From the IMG/VR virus record IMGVR_UViG_3300021962_005968, positions 1 to 64,000 of that record: a DNA stretch of 64,000 nt; one strand, written 5' to 3'. A model generated the notes under the pieces. The model had not been told where the DNA came from. It did no database searches and worked only from the letters and a program-made list of their open reading frames with translations. This document shows positions 18,099 through 27,750 of the stretch, piece by piece (the first letter of the stretch is position 1; the number at the start of each line of letters is the position of its first letter). The position numbers and the translations under genes were made by a program. Source of the DNA: a virus.

Positions 18099-19807
18099 TT
18101 AGATTTACAAAGATCAGATGGAAAAACTTCCTTTCAACGGGCGGCCAATTTACAGAGATTGATTTTGAGAGTTCACCGTCAACTTTAATTGTTGGTGAAA
18201 ATGGTGCGGGTAAAAGTACAATACTAGATGCTATTTGTTTTGTGTTATTTAATAAACCGTTTAGGAATATTAATAAACCGCAATTAATGAATACAATTAA
18301 TGGTAAGAATCTTCTTGTTGAAGTTGAATTTAGTATCGGCAAAAAAGACTATAAAGTAGTTCGAGGAATGAAACCCGGTATATTTGAAATATACTGTGAC
18401 GGTGACATTCTTAATCAAGATGCTGCTGCAAAAGACTATCAAAAGTATCTTGAAGAAGCAATTTTAAAATTAAACTATAAATCATTTACACAGATTGTTA
18501 TTCTTGGATCTGCTTCATTTACTCCCTTTATGCAATTGTCTTTAGGTAATAGGCGTGAAATTATTGAAGACATTTTGGATATCCAAGTATTTTCAGTAAT
18601 GAATTCTGTATTAAAGGATAAGTCTTCAGAATTAAAATCTAAAATAACTGACATTGAAACTGTTATTGAAATTGGTAAAAACAAGGTTAAGTTGCAGCAA
18701 CAATACATTGCAACGCTTGAAAGTGATAAACAAAAGAAAGTAGAAGATGTACAAAAGCGCATACTTGAATCGAATGCTGAGATATCACAACTTAATGCAG
18801 GAATGTTGGGAGAGCAAGAAAAAGAAGCGGGTTGTAAATCCTCTATATCTGACGCCGATGAGAAGCGTAACAAGCGTACGGAGATGGGAGCTTTGCTTAG
18901 AAAGCTTTCCGAAAGAATTACTGCTCAAGAAACAAGCATACAATTTTACCACGACAATGATGTTTGTCCAACGTGTAGCCAGAATCTTGACGAACATCTC
19001 AAAGGATCCGCAATCGAACTTCATACACATAAACGTGAAGAAGTGCAATCTGCGATTGAATCCCTTACCTCGCAACTTGAAGGTATTGAAATTAGACTTA
19101 ATGAGATTGATGCGATCGAAAAGGAAATCTCTCAACATAAGAGCAACATCATTACCTACAGCTCAAAAATCATTGCGGCGCAAAATTATATTCAAAAGTT
19201 ACAGGCGGACCTGGCAGGTAACACTAATGACACGGCAAATATTGTCGATGAAACGAGTAAGCTTAAAGCGCTCGCTAAGGAAGTTGTCACTCATGCAGGC
19301 GAGAAGAGTAAGTTATCGGAGGATAAACATTATTTAGATATTGCCGCAGTATTGTTAAAAGACACAGGTATTAAAACAAAGATCATTAGACAATACTTGC
19401 CTGTTATAAATAAATTAGTAAATAAGTATTTAACAGCAATGGACTTCTTTGTTCACTTTGAATTAGATGAATCATTTAATGAAGTAATTAAATCGAGACA
19501 CAGAGATGAATTTAGTTATGCTTCATTTAGTGAAGGTGAGAAGCAAAGAATAGATTTAGCTTTATTGTTTACATGGCGTACTATTGCTAAAATGAAAAAC
19601 AGTGCAAGTACAAACTTGTTATTGTTAGATGAAGTGTTTGATTCTTCATTAGATGCAAATGGTACAGACTATGTTATGAATTTGTTAAATACTATAGGTG
19701 ACGATACAAATGTGTTTGTTATTTCGCATAAAGGCGATCAATTGATAGACAAATTTAAGTCGGTTATTAAATTTCAAAAGTATCAAAATTTTAGTAGACT
19801 AGTATGA
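18095..19807 (+). CDS. 46: Recombination endonuclease subunit gp46 (SbcC/Rad50-like)
   Basis: 570 residues. Walker A GENGAGKST at 34-42, long coiled coil broken by the zinc hook CPTC (residues 291-294), ABC signature FSEGEKQRIDLALLF, and Walker B LLLLDEVFD. ATPase partner of gp47. The coiled coils between about 760 and 1240 bases into the gene create long open frames in other phases that are not genes. Confidence 0.95.
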   Translation: MIRFTKIRWKNFLSTGGQFTEIDFESSPSTLIVGENGAGKSTILDAICFVLFNKPFRNINKPQLMNTINGKNLLVEVEFSIGKKDYKVVRGMKPGIFEIYCDGDILNQDAAAKDYQKYLEEAILKLNYKSFTQIVILGSASFTPFMQLSLGNRREIIEDILDIQVFSVMNSVLKDKSSELKSKITDIETVIEIGKNKVKLQQQYIATLESDKQKKVEDVQKRILESNAEISQLNAGMLGEQEKEAGCKSSISDADEKRNKRTEMGALLRKLSERITAQETSIQFYHDNDVCPTCSQNLDEHLKGSAIELHTHKREEVQSAIESLTSQLEGIEIRLNEIDAIEKEISQHKSNIITYSSKIIAAQNYIQKLQADLAGNTNDTANIVDETSKLKALAKEVVTHAGEKSKLSEDKHYLDIAAVLLKDTGIKTKIIRQYLPVINKLVNKYLTAMDFFVHFELDESFNEVIKSRHRDEFSYASFSEGEKQRIDLALLFTWRTIAKMKNSASTNLLLLDEVFDSSLDANGTDYVMNLLNTIGDDTNVFVISHKGDQLIDKFKSVIKFQKYQNFSRLV

Positions 19808-20385
19808 TTATATTAAGAAAAGACAAACTGAATCTTGTTGAACCCTCAGATCCAGCAATGACTAAAGCGCCTGCACCGTATGACTTTGAGACAGAAGGTG
19901 AAAGCGCCCCGGGTGTTGCTAGTGTTTTATTTGAAAGAATGAAACAATTAGGGGGCGTTGGTCTAAGCGCAAACCAAGTGGGTTTAGATATGCGATTATT
20001 TGTAATGGGTCTCGGCGAAACTAAAATTGCAGTATTTAATCCCATCATAATTAAATATAGTAAAACAGAAGAATTGTTCAATGAGGGATGTTTATCTTAT
20101 CCCGGTATTATGTTATCTATTAATAGACCAACTAAAATCACAGCTACATATCAAGATGAAACTGGTAAATTTGTTGAGCAAGAATTTAATGGATTGACTG
20201 CAAGAATTTTTCAACATGAATATGATCATATGAATGGCACTGATTTTACAAAGAAGGCATCTAAATTTAAATTAGATTTTGCTAAAAAGAAATTTGAAAA
20301 TAAACGTAAAAAGATTATTAAAAAATACGCAGTAAAAACAATGGTAGAGGCATTAAATGACAGTAAAGATACCAACAGAATATAA
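19804..20385 (+). CDS. def: Peptide deformylase
   Basis: 193 residues. All three PDF motifs are present: GVGLSANQVG (motif 1), EGCLSYPG (motif 2 with metal Cys) and QHEYDHMNG (motif 3 HExxH-type). Removes the formyl group from new proteins. Phage PDFs are known from cyanophages and some vibriophages and may favour phage protein maturation. Overlaps gp46 by four bases. The Lys-rich C-terminal 35 residues resemble the extended tail of bacterial type I enzymes. Confidence 0.95.
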   Translation: MIILRKDKLNLVEPSDPAMTKAPAPYDFETEGESAPGVASVLFERMKQLGGVGLSANQVGLDMRLFVMGLGETKIAVFNPIIIKYSKTEELFNEGCLSYPGIMLSINRPTKITATYQDETGKFVEQEFNGLTARIFQHEYDHMNGTDFTKKASKFKLDFAKKKFENKRKKIIKKYAVKTMVEALNDSKDTNRI

Positions 20386-20770
20386 TGATTTATTTGATTT
20401 TGGATTTACAGCAGTAGAATCAGAAGAATCTATTGTAGAAAAACCGGTAGTTAATACTGCTCCAATGGTGGATGGATTATCTGCGGTTGAAAATAAAGTC
20501 TCTATTATATTAAATAAAATCGATTATCTAGAAGAGATAATCAAAGCAAGCGCGGGAGTTAATAATAATTTTGATATTGATGCATATAAAGCATTAGTAG
20601 AAAAGGATGTTAATGATAAACTCAAAAAGGTTGAAGCATTAATAATGCCATTATTTGCTAATTTATTAAAAAATCCAGATAAAGATTTTATTAAATGGCC
20701 TAATAGAAAACCGATAATCGAAGCGCAAATTGCCAAATTATTAGCCATAACAAGGCCACCAGAAGGCTAA
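20357..20770 (+). CDS. Hypothetical protein
   Basis: 137 residues; overlaps the deformylase by 29 bases. Acidic N-terminus (EYNDLFDFGF), a helical middle and a C-terminal FIKWPNRKPIIEAQIAKLLAITR. The WPNR...I segment recurs in T4-like marine phages, but I know no function. Confidence 0.6.
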   Translation: MTVKIPTEYNDLFDFGFTAVESEESIVEKPVVNTAPMVDGLSAVENKVSIILNKIDYLEEIIKASAGVNNNFDIDAYKALVEKDVNDKLKKVEALIMPLFANLLKNPDKDFIKWPNRKPIIEAQIAKLLAITRPPEG

Positions 20771-20777
20771 AAAGTGC

Positions 20778-20806
20778 TTGACCTTTGTGCCTAACGATGT
20801 TATAAT
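20778..20806 (+). promoter_or_regulatory. Sigma70-like promoter for the cobT-like gene
   Basis: TTGACC, 17-bp spacer, TATAAT (20801-20806); preceded by TGC as in several other promoters of this genome. Start codon follows 21 bases after the -10 box. Confidence 0.8.
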
Positions 20807-20827
20807 ATAGCATCAGCAAGGAAATTT

Positions 20828-22957
20828 ATGGCACTAGCAAACTCAAAATCAGTACTCGCAAAGCTACTCGCACAAGAGAACATCTCTGTCGAGCATCGCA
20901 AAACACAAACCGCATACTTTGATCCCAAGAATCGTGTTCTTGTTCTTCCAATATGGAAAGACATGAGCACCGATCTGTATGACTTACTTGTAGGTCACGA
21001 AGTAGGTCATGCTTGGGAAACACCCGCCGAAGGCTGGCACAATGCCCTTAATGGTCAAAAGCGAGGTTTCAAATCTTATCTTAACGTAGTCGAAGATGCA
21101 CGTATTGAGCGTTGCATCAAGTCTCGCTATCCTGGTCTGCGTTCATGTTTTTATAAAGCATACAAAGATTTAGCAGACAAAGACTTCTTTGGTATTGCAG
21201 AACGAGAAATCTCAACACTTAATTTAATTGATCGTATCAATCTTCATTTTAAAATTGGTCCGTTTCTTGCGGTTCCGTTTAGCATTGAAGAACAATTCTA
21301 TGTTAAACAAATTGAAAATCTTTTATCGTGGGATGATGTAGTTCGTATTGCTACAGAATTATATAATCGTCGTAAACAAGAATTGGAAGAAGAATATGAA
21401 GACAATCATGGCCGCTCGGCCCTCGGTGAAATTCAAGATTATGAGGATGGTGATGGTGATGAGTATGATATTGATTCTGAGTATGACTACGCCAAAGATA
21501 CAATGGCAGACGATGATGCCGGAGGCGTAGGTGCAGGTGGCGAACCCGACTTTGATCCTAAATCGTTAACAGATGAAGAATTCCGCAAGCGTGAATCTGA
21601 ATTAGTATCCGATGAAATCAAACCATATCGTTATGCTACATTGCCAGTAATTAAAACTGAAAATTTTATTATTCCACATAAGAAACTTTACTCTAAAACA
21701 GATTGGTCAATTATTGACGATGATTATAGTCAAACTGACCCATATTATGCAGATTATAATGTTCCTGCCGGTGATGCATTATATGCAGAATATAAACAAA
21801 CAAACTCTAAATTTATTCAATACCTTATAAAAGAATTTGAATTGAAGCGCAATGCTGCTCAATTTGCTAGAGCACACGTTTCTAAAACAGGCGAGCTTGA
21901 TATTGATAAAGTATTTGGTTATAAATTTAAAACAGATTTATTCAAGCGTGTTACTGTTATCCCTGGTGGCAAGAATCATGGCATGGTAATGTTTATTGAT
22001 TGGTCAGGTTCAATGACTGATATTATTAAGCAAACAATTGAACAGACTTTGATACTTGCGGATTTCTGTAAGAAAGTAAATATCCCATTCCGAGTATTTG
22101 CTTTTTCAGACTCAAGCCAAAACGATAAAGAATTAGATTCTACTATTAGAAAAACTAAATATTCTCAACGTATTGGTGATTTATCTTTAGAAAATAATAG
22201 CACATTTATGCTTGAACTATTATCTAATACTATGACAAGTTCTCAATATCATTATGCTCAGAAACGATTATTGCAGATTGGTCATGTATTTGGTCGTGCT
22301 CATCGTAGGCATTATGTTCCTCATGGTTGGAATTTAAGCGGAACTCCTTTAAATGAGGCACTAGTATTTGCTAATTATTATATTCCAGAATTTAAAGAAA
22401 TGCATCGATTAGATATTGTCAATACAATTGTATTAACTGACGGTGAGGCAAATGAGACCGAAGAAATTATTGCAACAGATGGTCGTCGTAGACATATGAA
22501 TTCAGTATATGGAATTGGTTGGAAAGGTAAAGCAAATACTGTTATTACAGATAAACAAACCGGTAAAACCGGTTTTGCTAAACCCGGTCAACCGGTAACA
22601 GCAGCTCTTTTAGATTTATTGAAAAATAGAACTGGAACTAATTTAATTGGTTATTATATTCTAAATAGTCTTTCTAAATATCGAATTAATGGTTTTATTA
22701 TGGGGCAAGGATTAATCAATGAAGATACTCAAAATATTATCCATAAAATAAAGAAAGAAAAGTTTTATGCGATTAACTCTTATGTTTATGATAAATATTT
22801 TCTGGTTAAATCAGATGATTTAAATATTAATGATGAAGAATTAAAAGTAAAATCAGATTCTTCTAAAAAGGATATTCTAAAATCATTCATGCAAAGCCAA
22901 AGATCAAAGATCGTGAACCGTGTACTTTTGAACAAGTTTATTGCAGAAATTGCTTGA
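20828..22957 (+). CDS. CobT-like protein with metalloprotease-like and VWA domains
   Basis: 709 residues. N-terminal HEVGH at 57-61 is a zinc-metallopeptidase-type motif. The middle (190-270) is acidic and disordered. A C-terminal von Willebrand A domain has MIDAS DWSGSM at 391-396 and VLTDGEAN. CobT-type VWA proteins partner with CobS-type AAA+ ATPases; the next gene is such an ATPase. Phage copies are called cobT by resemblance, but with no cobalamin genes nearby a chaperone or remodelling role for other targets is as likely. Confidence 0.8.
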   Translation: MALANSKSVLAKLLAQENISVEHRKTQTAYFDPKNRVLVLPIWKDMSTDLYDLLVGHEVGHAWETPAEGWHNALNGQKRGFKSYLNVVEDARIERCIKSRYPGLRSCFYKAYKDLADKDFFGIAEREISTLNLIDRINLHFKIGPFLAVPFSIEEQFYVKQIENLLSWDDVVRIATELYNRRKQELEEEYEDNHGRSALGEIQDYEDGDGDEYDIDSEYDYAKDTMADDDAGGVGAGGEPDFDPKSLTDEEFRKRESELVSDEIKPYRYATLPVIKTENFIIPHKKLYSKTDWSIIDDDYSQTDPYYADYNVPAGDALYAEYKQTNSKFIQYLIKEFELKRNAAQFARAHVSKTGELDIDKVFGYKFKTDLFKRVTVIPGGKNHGMVMFIDWSGSMTDIIKQTIEQTLILADFCKKVNIPFRVFAFSDSSQNDKELDSTIRKTKYSQRIGDLSLENNSTFMLELLSNTMTSSQYHYAQKRLLQIGHVFGRAHRRHYVPHGWNLSGTPLNEALVFANYYIPEFKEMHRLDIVNTIVLTDGEANETEEIIATDGRRRHMNSVYGIGWKGKANTVITDKQTGKTGFAKPGQPVTAALLDLLKNRTGTNLIGYYILNSLSKYRINGFIMGQGLINEDTQNIIHKIKKEKFYAINSYVYDKYFLVKSDDLNINDEELKVKSDSSKKDILKSFMQSQRSKIVNRVLLNKFIAEIA

Positions 22958-22982
22958 CATCAAACGAAAACGGTGTTATAAT
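22954..22982 (+). promoter_or_regulatory. Sigma70-like promoter for the cobS-like gene
   Basis: Perfect TTGACA, 17-bp spacer, perfect TATAAT (22977-22982). The -35 overlaps the stop codon of the cobT-like gene. Confidence 0.85.
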
Positions 22983-23014
22983 TAATTGTTGAACAAACAT
23001 TTTAGGACTATATT

Positions 23015-24190
23015 ATGAATTCTACTGACATCCAAAAGAAACAGCTTGTATCCGATTTGATTCAAGCATTCGGCAAAACAGCATCACGCAAAGATGTAAT
23101 TGCATTCGTTAAGCAAAAAGACTTGAAGATGCCTAATTGGCTAATCAACGGTGCGGTATATCGAGCAGCTCGTGGTCTAATTAATCTTGACGCATTTGGC
23201 AGTGATAAAGTGAACAACATCCCAGCAATCCCACAACCTCAGATTCAAGATGTTCCTGCATTACAAGCTCAGGTTGTACAACTCCGACAAAAACGTATGG
23301 TATCAGAAGTAGAAGATTTGGTTCCCGTTAAAGACACAAATTATGTACCATTTGGTTTTTACAAAGACTTAGAATCAATTATTAAATCTAAAGTATTTTA
23401 TCCTGTATTCGTTACTGGTCTTACCGGTAACGGTAAAACTACAATGGTAGAACAGGTTTGTTCTAAATTGAAACGTGAGTGTGTTCGTGTTAATGTATCA
23501 ATCGAGACTGATGAGGATGACCTTGTAGGTGGTTCTACATTGATTGACGGTAACGTAACATTCCGTGAAGGTCCCGTTATTCTAGCTATGCGACGTGGCG
23601 CTGTTTTGTTGATTGACGAAATTGATCGTGGTTCAAATAAGTTGATGTGTATTCAGGGTATTCTTGAAGGCAAGCCATACTTCAATAAAAAGAATGGTGA
23701 TGTAATTCATCCTGCTCCTGGTTTCACAGTAATTGCTACAGCAAACACTAAAGGTCAAGGTTCTGATAGCGGCAAGTATATTGCAGCACAAATTCTTGAC
23801 GAAGCGTTCTTAGAGCGTTTCCCAATTACAGTTGAACAAGAATATCCGTCAGCTAAAGTTGAGCGCACAATTATTATGAATAATATGGAACAGCATAGTT
23901 GTGTGGATGAAGAGTTTGCGGACAAGCTTGTAACATGGGCTGAGGTTATTCGTAAGACATATCTTGAAGATGCGGTTGATGAATTGATTTCTACTCGACG
24001 GCTTGTTCATATTGTGAAGGCATTCTCAATGTTCAAAGACCGTCAAAAGGCAATTGAACTTTGTATTAATCGTTTCGATTCAGATACAAAGAATGCGTTC
24101 TTAGACTTATACAAAAAAATGGAATCGCCTGTAGAAGAACCAGTTGCACCGATTCAAGAACAGATTGTAGATGACGAGATTCCATTCTAA
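23015..24190 (+). CDS. cobS: CobS/MoxR-like AAA+ ATPase
   Basis: 391 residues. Residues 1-60 are a small helical domain with KMPNWLINGAVYRAARG. Walker A GLTGNGKT is at 135-142, Walker B is LLIDEIDRG near 195, and sensor 1 is VIATANT. MoxR/CobS-type ATPases act with VWA partners, here the preceding gene, to insert metal or remodel a complex. cobS homologues are widespread in T4-like cyanophages and related marine phages. The C-terminal 25 residues are acidic. Confidence 0.88.
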   Translation: MNSTDIQKKQLVSDLIQAFGKTASRKDVIAFVKQKDLKMPNWLINGAVYRAARGLINLDAFGSDKVNNIPAIPQPQIQDVPALQAQVVQLRQKRMVSEVEDLVPVKDTNYVPFGFYKDLESIIKSKVFYPVFVTGLTGNGKTTMVEQVCSKLKRECVRVNVSIETDEDDLVGGSTLIDGNVTFREGPVILAMRRGAVLLIDEIDRGSNKLMCIQGILEGKPYFNKKNGDVIHPAPGFTVIATANTKGQGSDSGKYIAAQILDEAFLERFPITVEQEYPSAKVERTIIMNNMEQHSCVDEEFADKLVTWAEVIRKTYLEDAVDELISTRRLVHIVKAFSMFKDRQKAIELCINRFDSDTKNAFLDLYKKMESPVEEPVAPIQEQIVDDEIPF

Positions 24191-24210
24191 TACATTATTA
24201 ATTTAACCGA

Positions 24211-24233
24211 AGGGCGCATTTACTGTGCCCTTT
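24211..24233 (+). terminator. Weak terminator after cobS
   Basis: 8-bp stem AGGGCGCA / TGTGCCCT with a 5-base loop and a short T run. Separates the early-type cobS transcript from the late sugar operon. Confidence 0.55.
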
Positions 24234-24246
24234 ACCTACGTAAGCA

Positions 24247-24272
24247 TATAAATAAAAAGTATATTATAAATT
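24247..24272 (+). promoter_or_regulatory. Tandem late promoters of the sugar operon
   Basis: Exact TATAAATA at 24247-24254 and near-consensus TATAAATT at 24265-24272, both in the 100-base gap before the gmd start. No other strong promoter is visible until 41937, so about 17.6 kb of sugar genes probably depend on these. Confidence 0.6.
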
Positions 24273-24289
24273 CATTATAGGGATTGAAA

Positions 24290-25297
24290 ATGAAAACAGC
24301 ACTAATTACTGGCATCACAGGCCAGGACGGGTCTTATCTAGCAGAACTGTTACTTGAAAAAGGTTACATGGTTCATGGCATTATTAGACGTAGCTCGTCA
24401 ATCAACACAGGTCGTATTGACCACATCTACAGTCACCCCAATTTAAAATTACATTATGGCGATGTTACTGATTCTTTATCTTTGATGAACGTATTGAAAA
24501 AATACGAACCAGACGAGATTTATAATCTAGCAGCGCAAAGTCATGTTAAAGTTTCTTTTGAGACCCCCGAATATACCGCAATGGTTGACGCTCTAGGAAC
24601 TTTGAAAATTTTAGAATCGGTTAGACTGTTAAACCTAGAACATAAAACAAAAATTTATCAAGCATCTACATCTGAGCTTTATGGTCTAGTTCAAGAAATT
24701 CCACAAAAAGAAACAACACCTTTTTACCCTCGTTCACCATACGGGGTAGCTAAATTGTATGGATACTGGATTGTTAAAAACTATCGAGAGTCATATAATA
24801 TGTTTGCTTGTTCTGGAATTTTATTTAATCACGAATCACCACGTCGTGGACATAATTTTGTAACAAAGAAAATTGTCAATGGTTTAGAGGCAATTAGCTC
24901 TGGTCGTCAAGAGTGTTTGTATTTGGGTAATCTAAATGCTAAACGCGATTGGGGACACGCAAAGGATTATGTTAAAGCAATGTGGTTAATGTTGCAACAA
25001 GATACTCCGGATGACTATGTTATTTCTACAGGTGAGCAGTATTCAGTAAAAGAGTTTGTAGAAAAATGTTCGCCATATTATCACTTACCCATTCGTTGGG
25101 AAGGTGAAGGCCTTGATGAAGTAGGTATTAATACACTTACTAACAAAGTAGTTATTCGAGTAGATCCGAAATACTTCCGCCCCGCAGAAGTAGAAACATT
25201 ATTGGGAGATTCATCTAAGGCTAGGAGTGTGCTCGGTTGGGTACCTGAGTACTCTTTTGATGCTTTGGTTGATGATATGTGTACTAATTTTGAGTGA
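24290..25297 (+). CDS. gmd: GDP-mannose 4,6-dehydratase
   Basis: 335 residues from ATG 24290 (AGGG upstream). SDR with NADP motif [27 protein letters not shown], the catalytic region STSELYG and SPYGVAK, and FNHESPRRG, all GMD hallmarks. It makes GDP-4-keto-6-deoxy-mannose, the shared precursor of GDP-fucose, GDP-colitose and GDP-perosamine. First gene of the operon. Confidence 0.95.
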   Translation: MKTALITGITGQDGSYLAELLLEKGYMVHGIIRRSSSINTGRIDHIYSHPNLKLHYGDVTDSLSLMNVLKKYEPDEIYNLAAQSHVKVSFETPEYTAMVDALGTLKILESVRLLNLEHKTKIYQASTSELYGLVQEIPQKETTPFYPRSPYGVAKLYGYWIVKNYRESYNMFACSGILFNHESPRRGHNFVTKKIVNGLEAISSGRQECLYLGNLNAKRDWGHAKDYVKAMWLMLQQDTPDDYVISTGEQYSVKEFVEKCSPYYHLPIRWEGEGLDEVGINTLTNKVVIRVDPKYFRPAEVETLLGDSSKARSVLGWVPEYSFDALVDDMCTNFE

Positions 25298-25305
25298 GAA
25301 CAAAA

Positions 25306-26241
25306 ATGGAGAAAAACAGTAAAATATTTGTAGCAGGTCATCGTGGACTAGTTGGTTCTTCGATTGTGCGAAAACTAAAACAAGAAGGTTATACTAACCT
25401 TATTCTTCGTACGAGACAAGAATTGGATCTACGAGATCAACGGGCAGTTAAAAACTTCTTTAGCACGGAAAGACCAGATTATGTCTTTTTAGCTGCTGCT
25501 AAAGTTGGCGGTATTAATTATAATGCAACTCATCCTGCAGAGTTTATTTATGATAACCTTGCTATTCAGACTAACGTAATTGATGCAGCATATAGAAACA
25601 ATTGTAGTAAATTGTTGTTCTTGGGTTCAGCCTGCATTTATCCTAAGGTTACACCGCAACCGATTAAAGAGGAATACTTGTTAACAGCACCGTTGGAGCC
25701 ATCGAATGAAGGTTACGCATTAGCTAAAATTACAGGTATGCGTATGTGCGAATATTACAGACGTCAATATGGCTTCAACGCTATTAGTTTGATGCCTGCA
25801 AATTTGTATGGACCGCATGACAATTTTATTCCTGAGCAAGGTCACGTTATCCCCGGTATCATTACTAAGTTCTTTAACGCAATGAAGAACAATGAAGATA
25901 GTATTTTGTGCTGGGGCGATGGATCACCTACACGAGAATTTTTATATGTAGATGATTTAGCTGATGCTTGTTTGTTCCTGATGAATAATTACGATCAAGC
26001 TGAATTTATTAATGTAGGCAGTGACGTTGAAATTCCTATTAAAGAACTTTCAGAGTTAATTAAAGATGCTGTTGGTTTCAAGGGTGAAATTAAGTGGGAT
26101 ACGACCCTACCTAATGGCACACCTAGACGCAAAATGGAAAACACAAGATTGTTTGACATGGGATGGAAACCAAAGGTATCCTTTGAGGAAGGACTCAAGC
26201 GTACGATTGATTGGTATAAAACAGAAAAAGGTATACTATGA
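25306..26241 (+). CDS. fcl: GDP-L-fucose synthase-like epimerase/reductase
   Basis: 311 residues from ATG 25306. FVAGHRGLVGSSIVRKL (NADP), FLGSACIYPK, and catalytic YALAKITG match Fcl/WcaG. It converts the GMD product to GDP-L-fucose. Given the adjoining Lys-to-His PLP enzyme, a ColC-like role in making GDP-colitose is possible too. PANLYGPHDNF supports the GDP-fucose synthase family. Confidence 0.93.
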   Translation: MEKNSKIFVAGHRGLVGSSIVRKLKQEGYTNLILRTRQELDLRDQRAVKNFFSTERPDYVFLAAAKVGGINYNATHPAEFIYDNLAIQTNVIDAAYRNNCSKLLFLGSACIYPKVTPQPIKEEYLLTAPLEPSNEGYALAKITGMRMCEYYRRQYGFNAISLMPANLYGPHDNFIPEQGHVIPGIITKFFNAMKNNEDSILCWGDGSPTREFLYVDDLADACLFLMNNYDQAEFINVGSDVEIPIKELSELIKDAVGFKGEIKWDTTLPNGTPRRKMENTRLFDMGWKPKVSFEEGLKRTIDWYKTEKGIL

Positions 26242-27407
26242 GATGGCCGTTGATGGGTGAGACAATCACCTTTATGGACAGATTGAAGATGGCGCATTTT
26301 GCGCTGACAGCTAAGAAATTCACGTTCGGCGAAAAGGTAAAACAATTCGAAAACGAATGGAGTGAATGGCTTGGTGCGAAACATTCTTTATATGTTTCTA
26401 GCGGAAGTACTGCAAACTTCTTATTAGTTGCGGCAGTTAAAGAGTTATACAAATTAAAAGCGGGCGACAAAGTATTAGTTCCTGCTTGCACTTGGATGAC
26501 GAATGTTGCACCTATTATGCAGCTTGGTCTTGAACCAGTATTTTGCGATGTTAATCTAGATAATTTTAGTTTTGATCTCGAAGAAGCTAGATTGATTGCG
26601 TTGAAGCATGATATTAAAATGGTATTCATTACTCATTTGTTGGGCTTCTCTGCAAACAATGAAGGTATTAAACGCATCTTCCCAAGAGCAATTATATTAG
26701 ATGACATCTGCGAATCACATGGTTGCAAAACACCATATGGTGAAAAACGTGGTTCAAATAGTTTAGGCGCAACATTCAGTTTCTATTTTGGACATCATAT
26801 GTCTACAGTAGAAGGTGGAATGATTTCTACAAATAATACTAAGCTTTATGACTTGATGAAAGTTAAACGAAGCCATGGTATGGCAAGAGAATCAATTAAA
26901 TTTGATGAGTATGCTAAAAAATATCCCGAAGTAGATAAACAATTCTTGTTTGTTACTGATGGATACAACTTTAGAAATCATGAGATTTGTGCTGTACTAG
27001 GTATCTCACAATTGAAGCGTTTGGACAAAATGGTTGAGATTCGAAATAGAAATCACAAACTATTTACAGAAATTATTGACAAATATCCTAATCTGTTTTA
27101 TAATATTAAAAATCCCAAAACAATTAGCAGCTTCTGTTTTCCTTTTATCTGCAGATCAAACGAGATCATGCTAGCTATGAAGGATACATTCACTAAACAC
27201 AATATTGAATACAGACCAGTTGTTGCGGGCAATTTATTGTCACAACCTTTCCTTAAAGATTATAAAATAGAAACGACTAAGAAAAAAACCAATGCTGACA
27301 TTATTCAGACACAAGGTGTTTATATCGGTAACAATCATTTTGTTACTGAATCAGACATGAAATTTTTAGATAAAGTAGTAGGAGAAATTAATGACCAATT
27401 TAGGTGA
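26238..27407 (+). CDS. DegT-family PLP enzyme with His at the lysine position (3-dehydratase type)
   Basis: 389 residues, aminotransferase fold (AKHSLYVSSGSTANFLL, DDICESHGC). At the spot where DegT aminotransferases have the PLP lysine, this protein has SFYFGHHMSTVEGG with His at 186. That change defines ColD-like and E1-like 3-dehydratases, which remove the C3 hydroxyl of 4-keto-6-deoxy sugars. With gmd and fcl just upstream, GDP-4-keto-6-deoxymannose 3-dehydration toward colitose is the natural reading. Confidence 0.75.
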   Translation: MRWPLMGETITFMDRLKMAHFALTAKKFTFGEKVKQFENEWSEWLGAKHSLYVSSGSTANFLLVAAVKELYKLKAGDKVLVPACTWMTNVAPIMQLGLEPVFCDVNLDNFSFDLEEARLIALKHDIKMVFITHLLGFSANNEGIKRIFPRAIILDDICESHGCKTPYGEKRGSNSLGATFSFYFGHHMSTVEGGMISTNNTKLYDLMKVKRSHGMARESIKFDEYAKKYPEVDKQFLFVTDGYNFRNHEICAVLGISQLKRLDKMVEIRNRNHKLFTEIIDKYPNLFYNIKNPKTISSFCFPFICRSNEIMLAMKDTFTKHNIEYRPVVAGNLLSQPFLKDYKIETTKKKTNADIIQTQGVYIGNNHFVTESDMKFLDKVVGEINDQFR

Positions 27408-27750
27408 AAGCATTGAGGAAGTTATCAAAAGAACAGTTAACGATGTTTTAGATAATGCTAAAGACTTTGGTATGCCAGATTCTAATTATATCGCAACTGA
27501 CAATCTAGGTGAGATTGTTGAGAAGCTTGCTATCATTCATATTAGAATGTGGATGCTTGAAGATGCATTTCAAACTGCAAAATCAGATGAAGAGATGGCT
27601 GATCTAAAACGCAAAGTTGATATTTGCTTCAAGGTTAAGCGTCCTAAGTATGTTCAAGCTATTAACTTGCTAGTTGATGATGCTATTAAAAATGAAAAAT
27701 CTTTGAGAGAAGATTCTGTTAAATTGTATAAAGGTATTGATAATGTCTAA
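27391..27750 (+). CDS. Hypothetical helical protein (DUF4254-like?)
   Basis: 119 residues, mostly helical. LAIIHIRMWMLEDAFQ followed by KRKVDICFKVKRPKYVQAINLLVDD vaguely recalls DUF4254 proteins found in glycan clusters, but I cannot assert this. Overlaps both neighbours slightly, so it is part of the sugar operon. Confidence 0.55.
   Translation: MTNLGESIEEVIKRTVNDVLDNAKDFGMPDSNYIATDNLGEIVEKLAIIHIRMWMLEDAFQTAKSDEEMADLKRKVDICFKVKRPKYVQAINLLVDDAIKNEKSLREDSVKLYKGIDNV

Noticed and set aside
18747-19337. Plus-strand ORF of 196 codons inside gp46
   Set aside because: Alternate frame of the coiled-coil region; no ribosome site and gp46 is intact.
19405-19412. TATAAATA inside gp46
   Set aside because: Late consensus by chance within an AT-rich coding sequence; no start follows. 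The same holds for 34088-34095.
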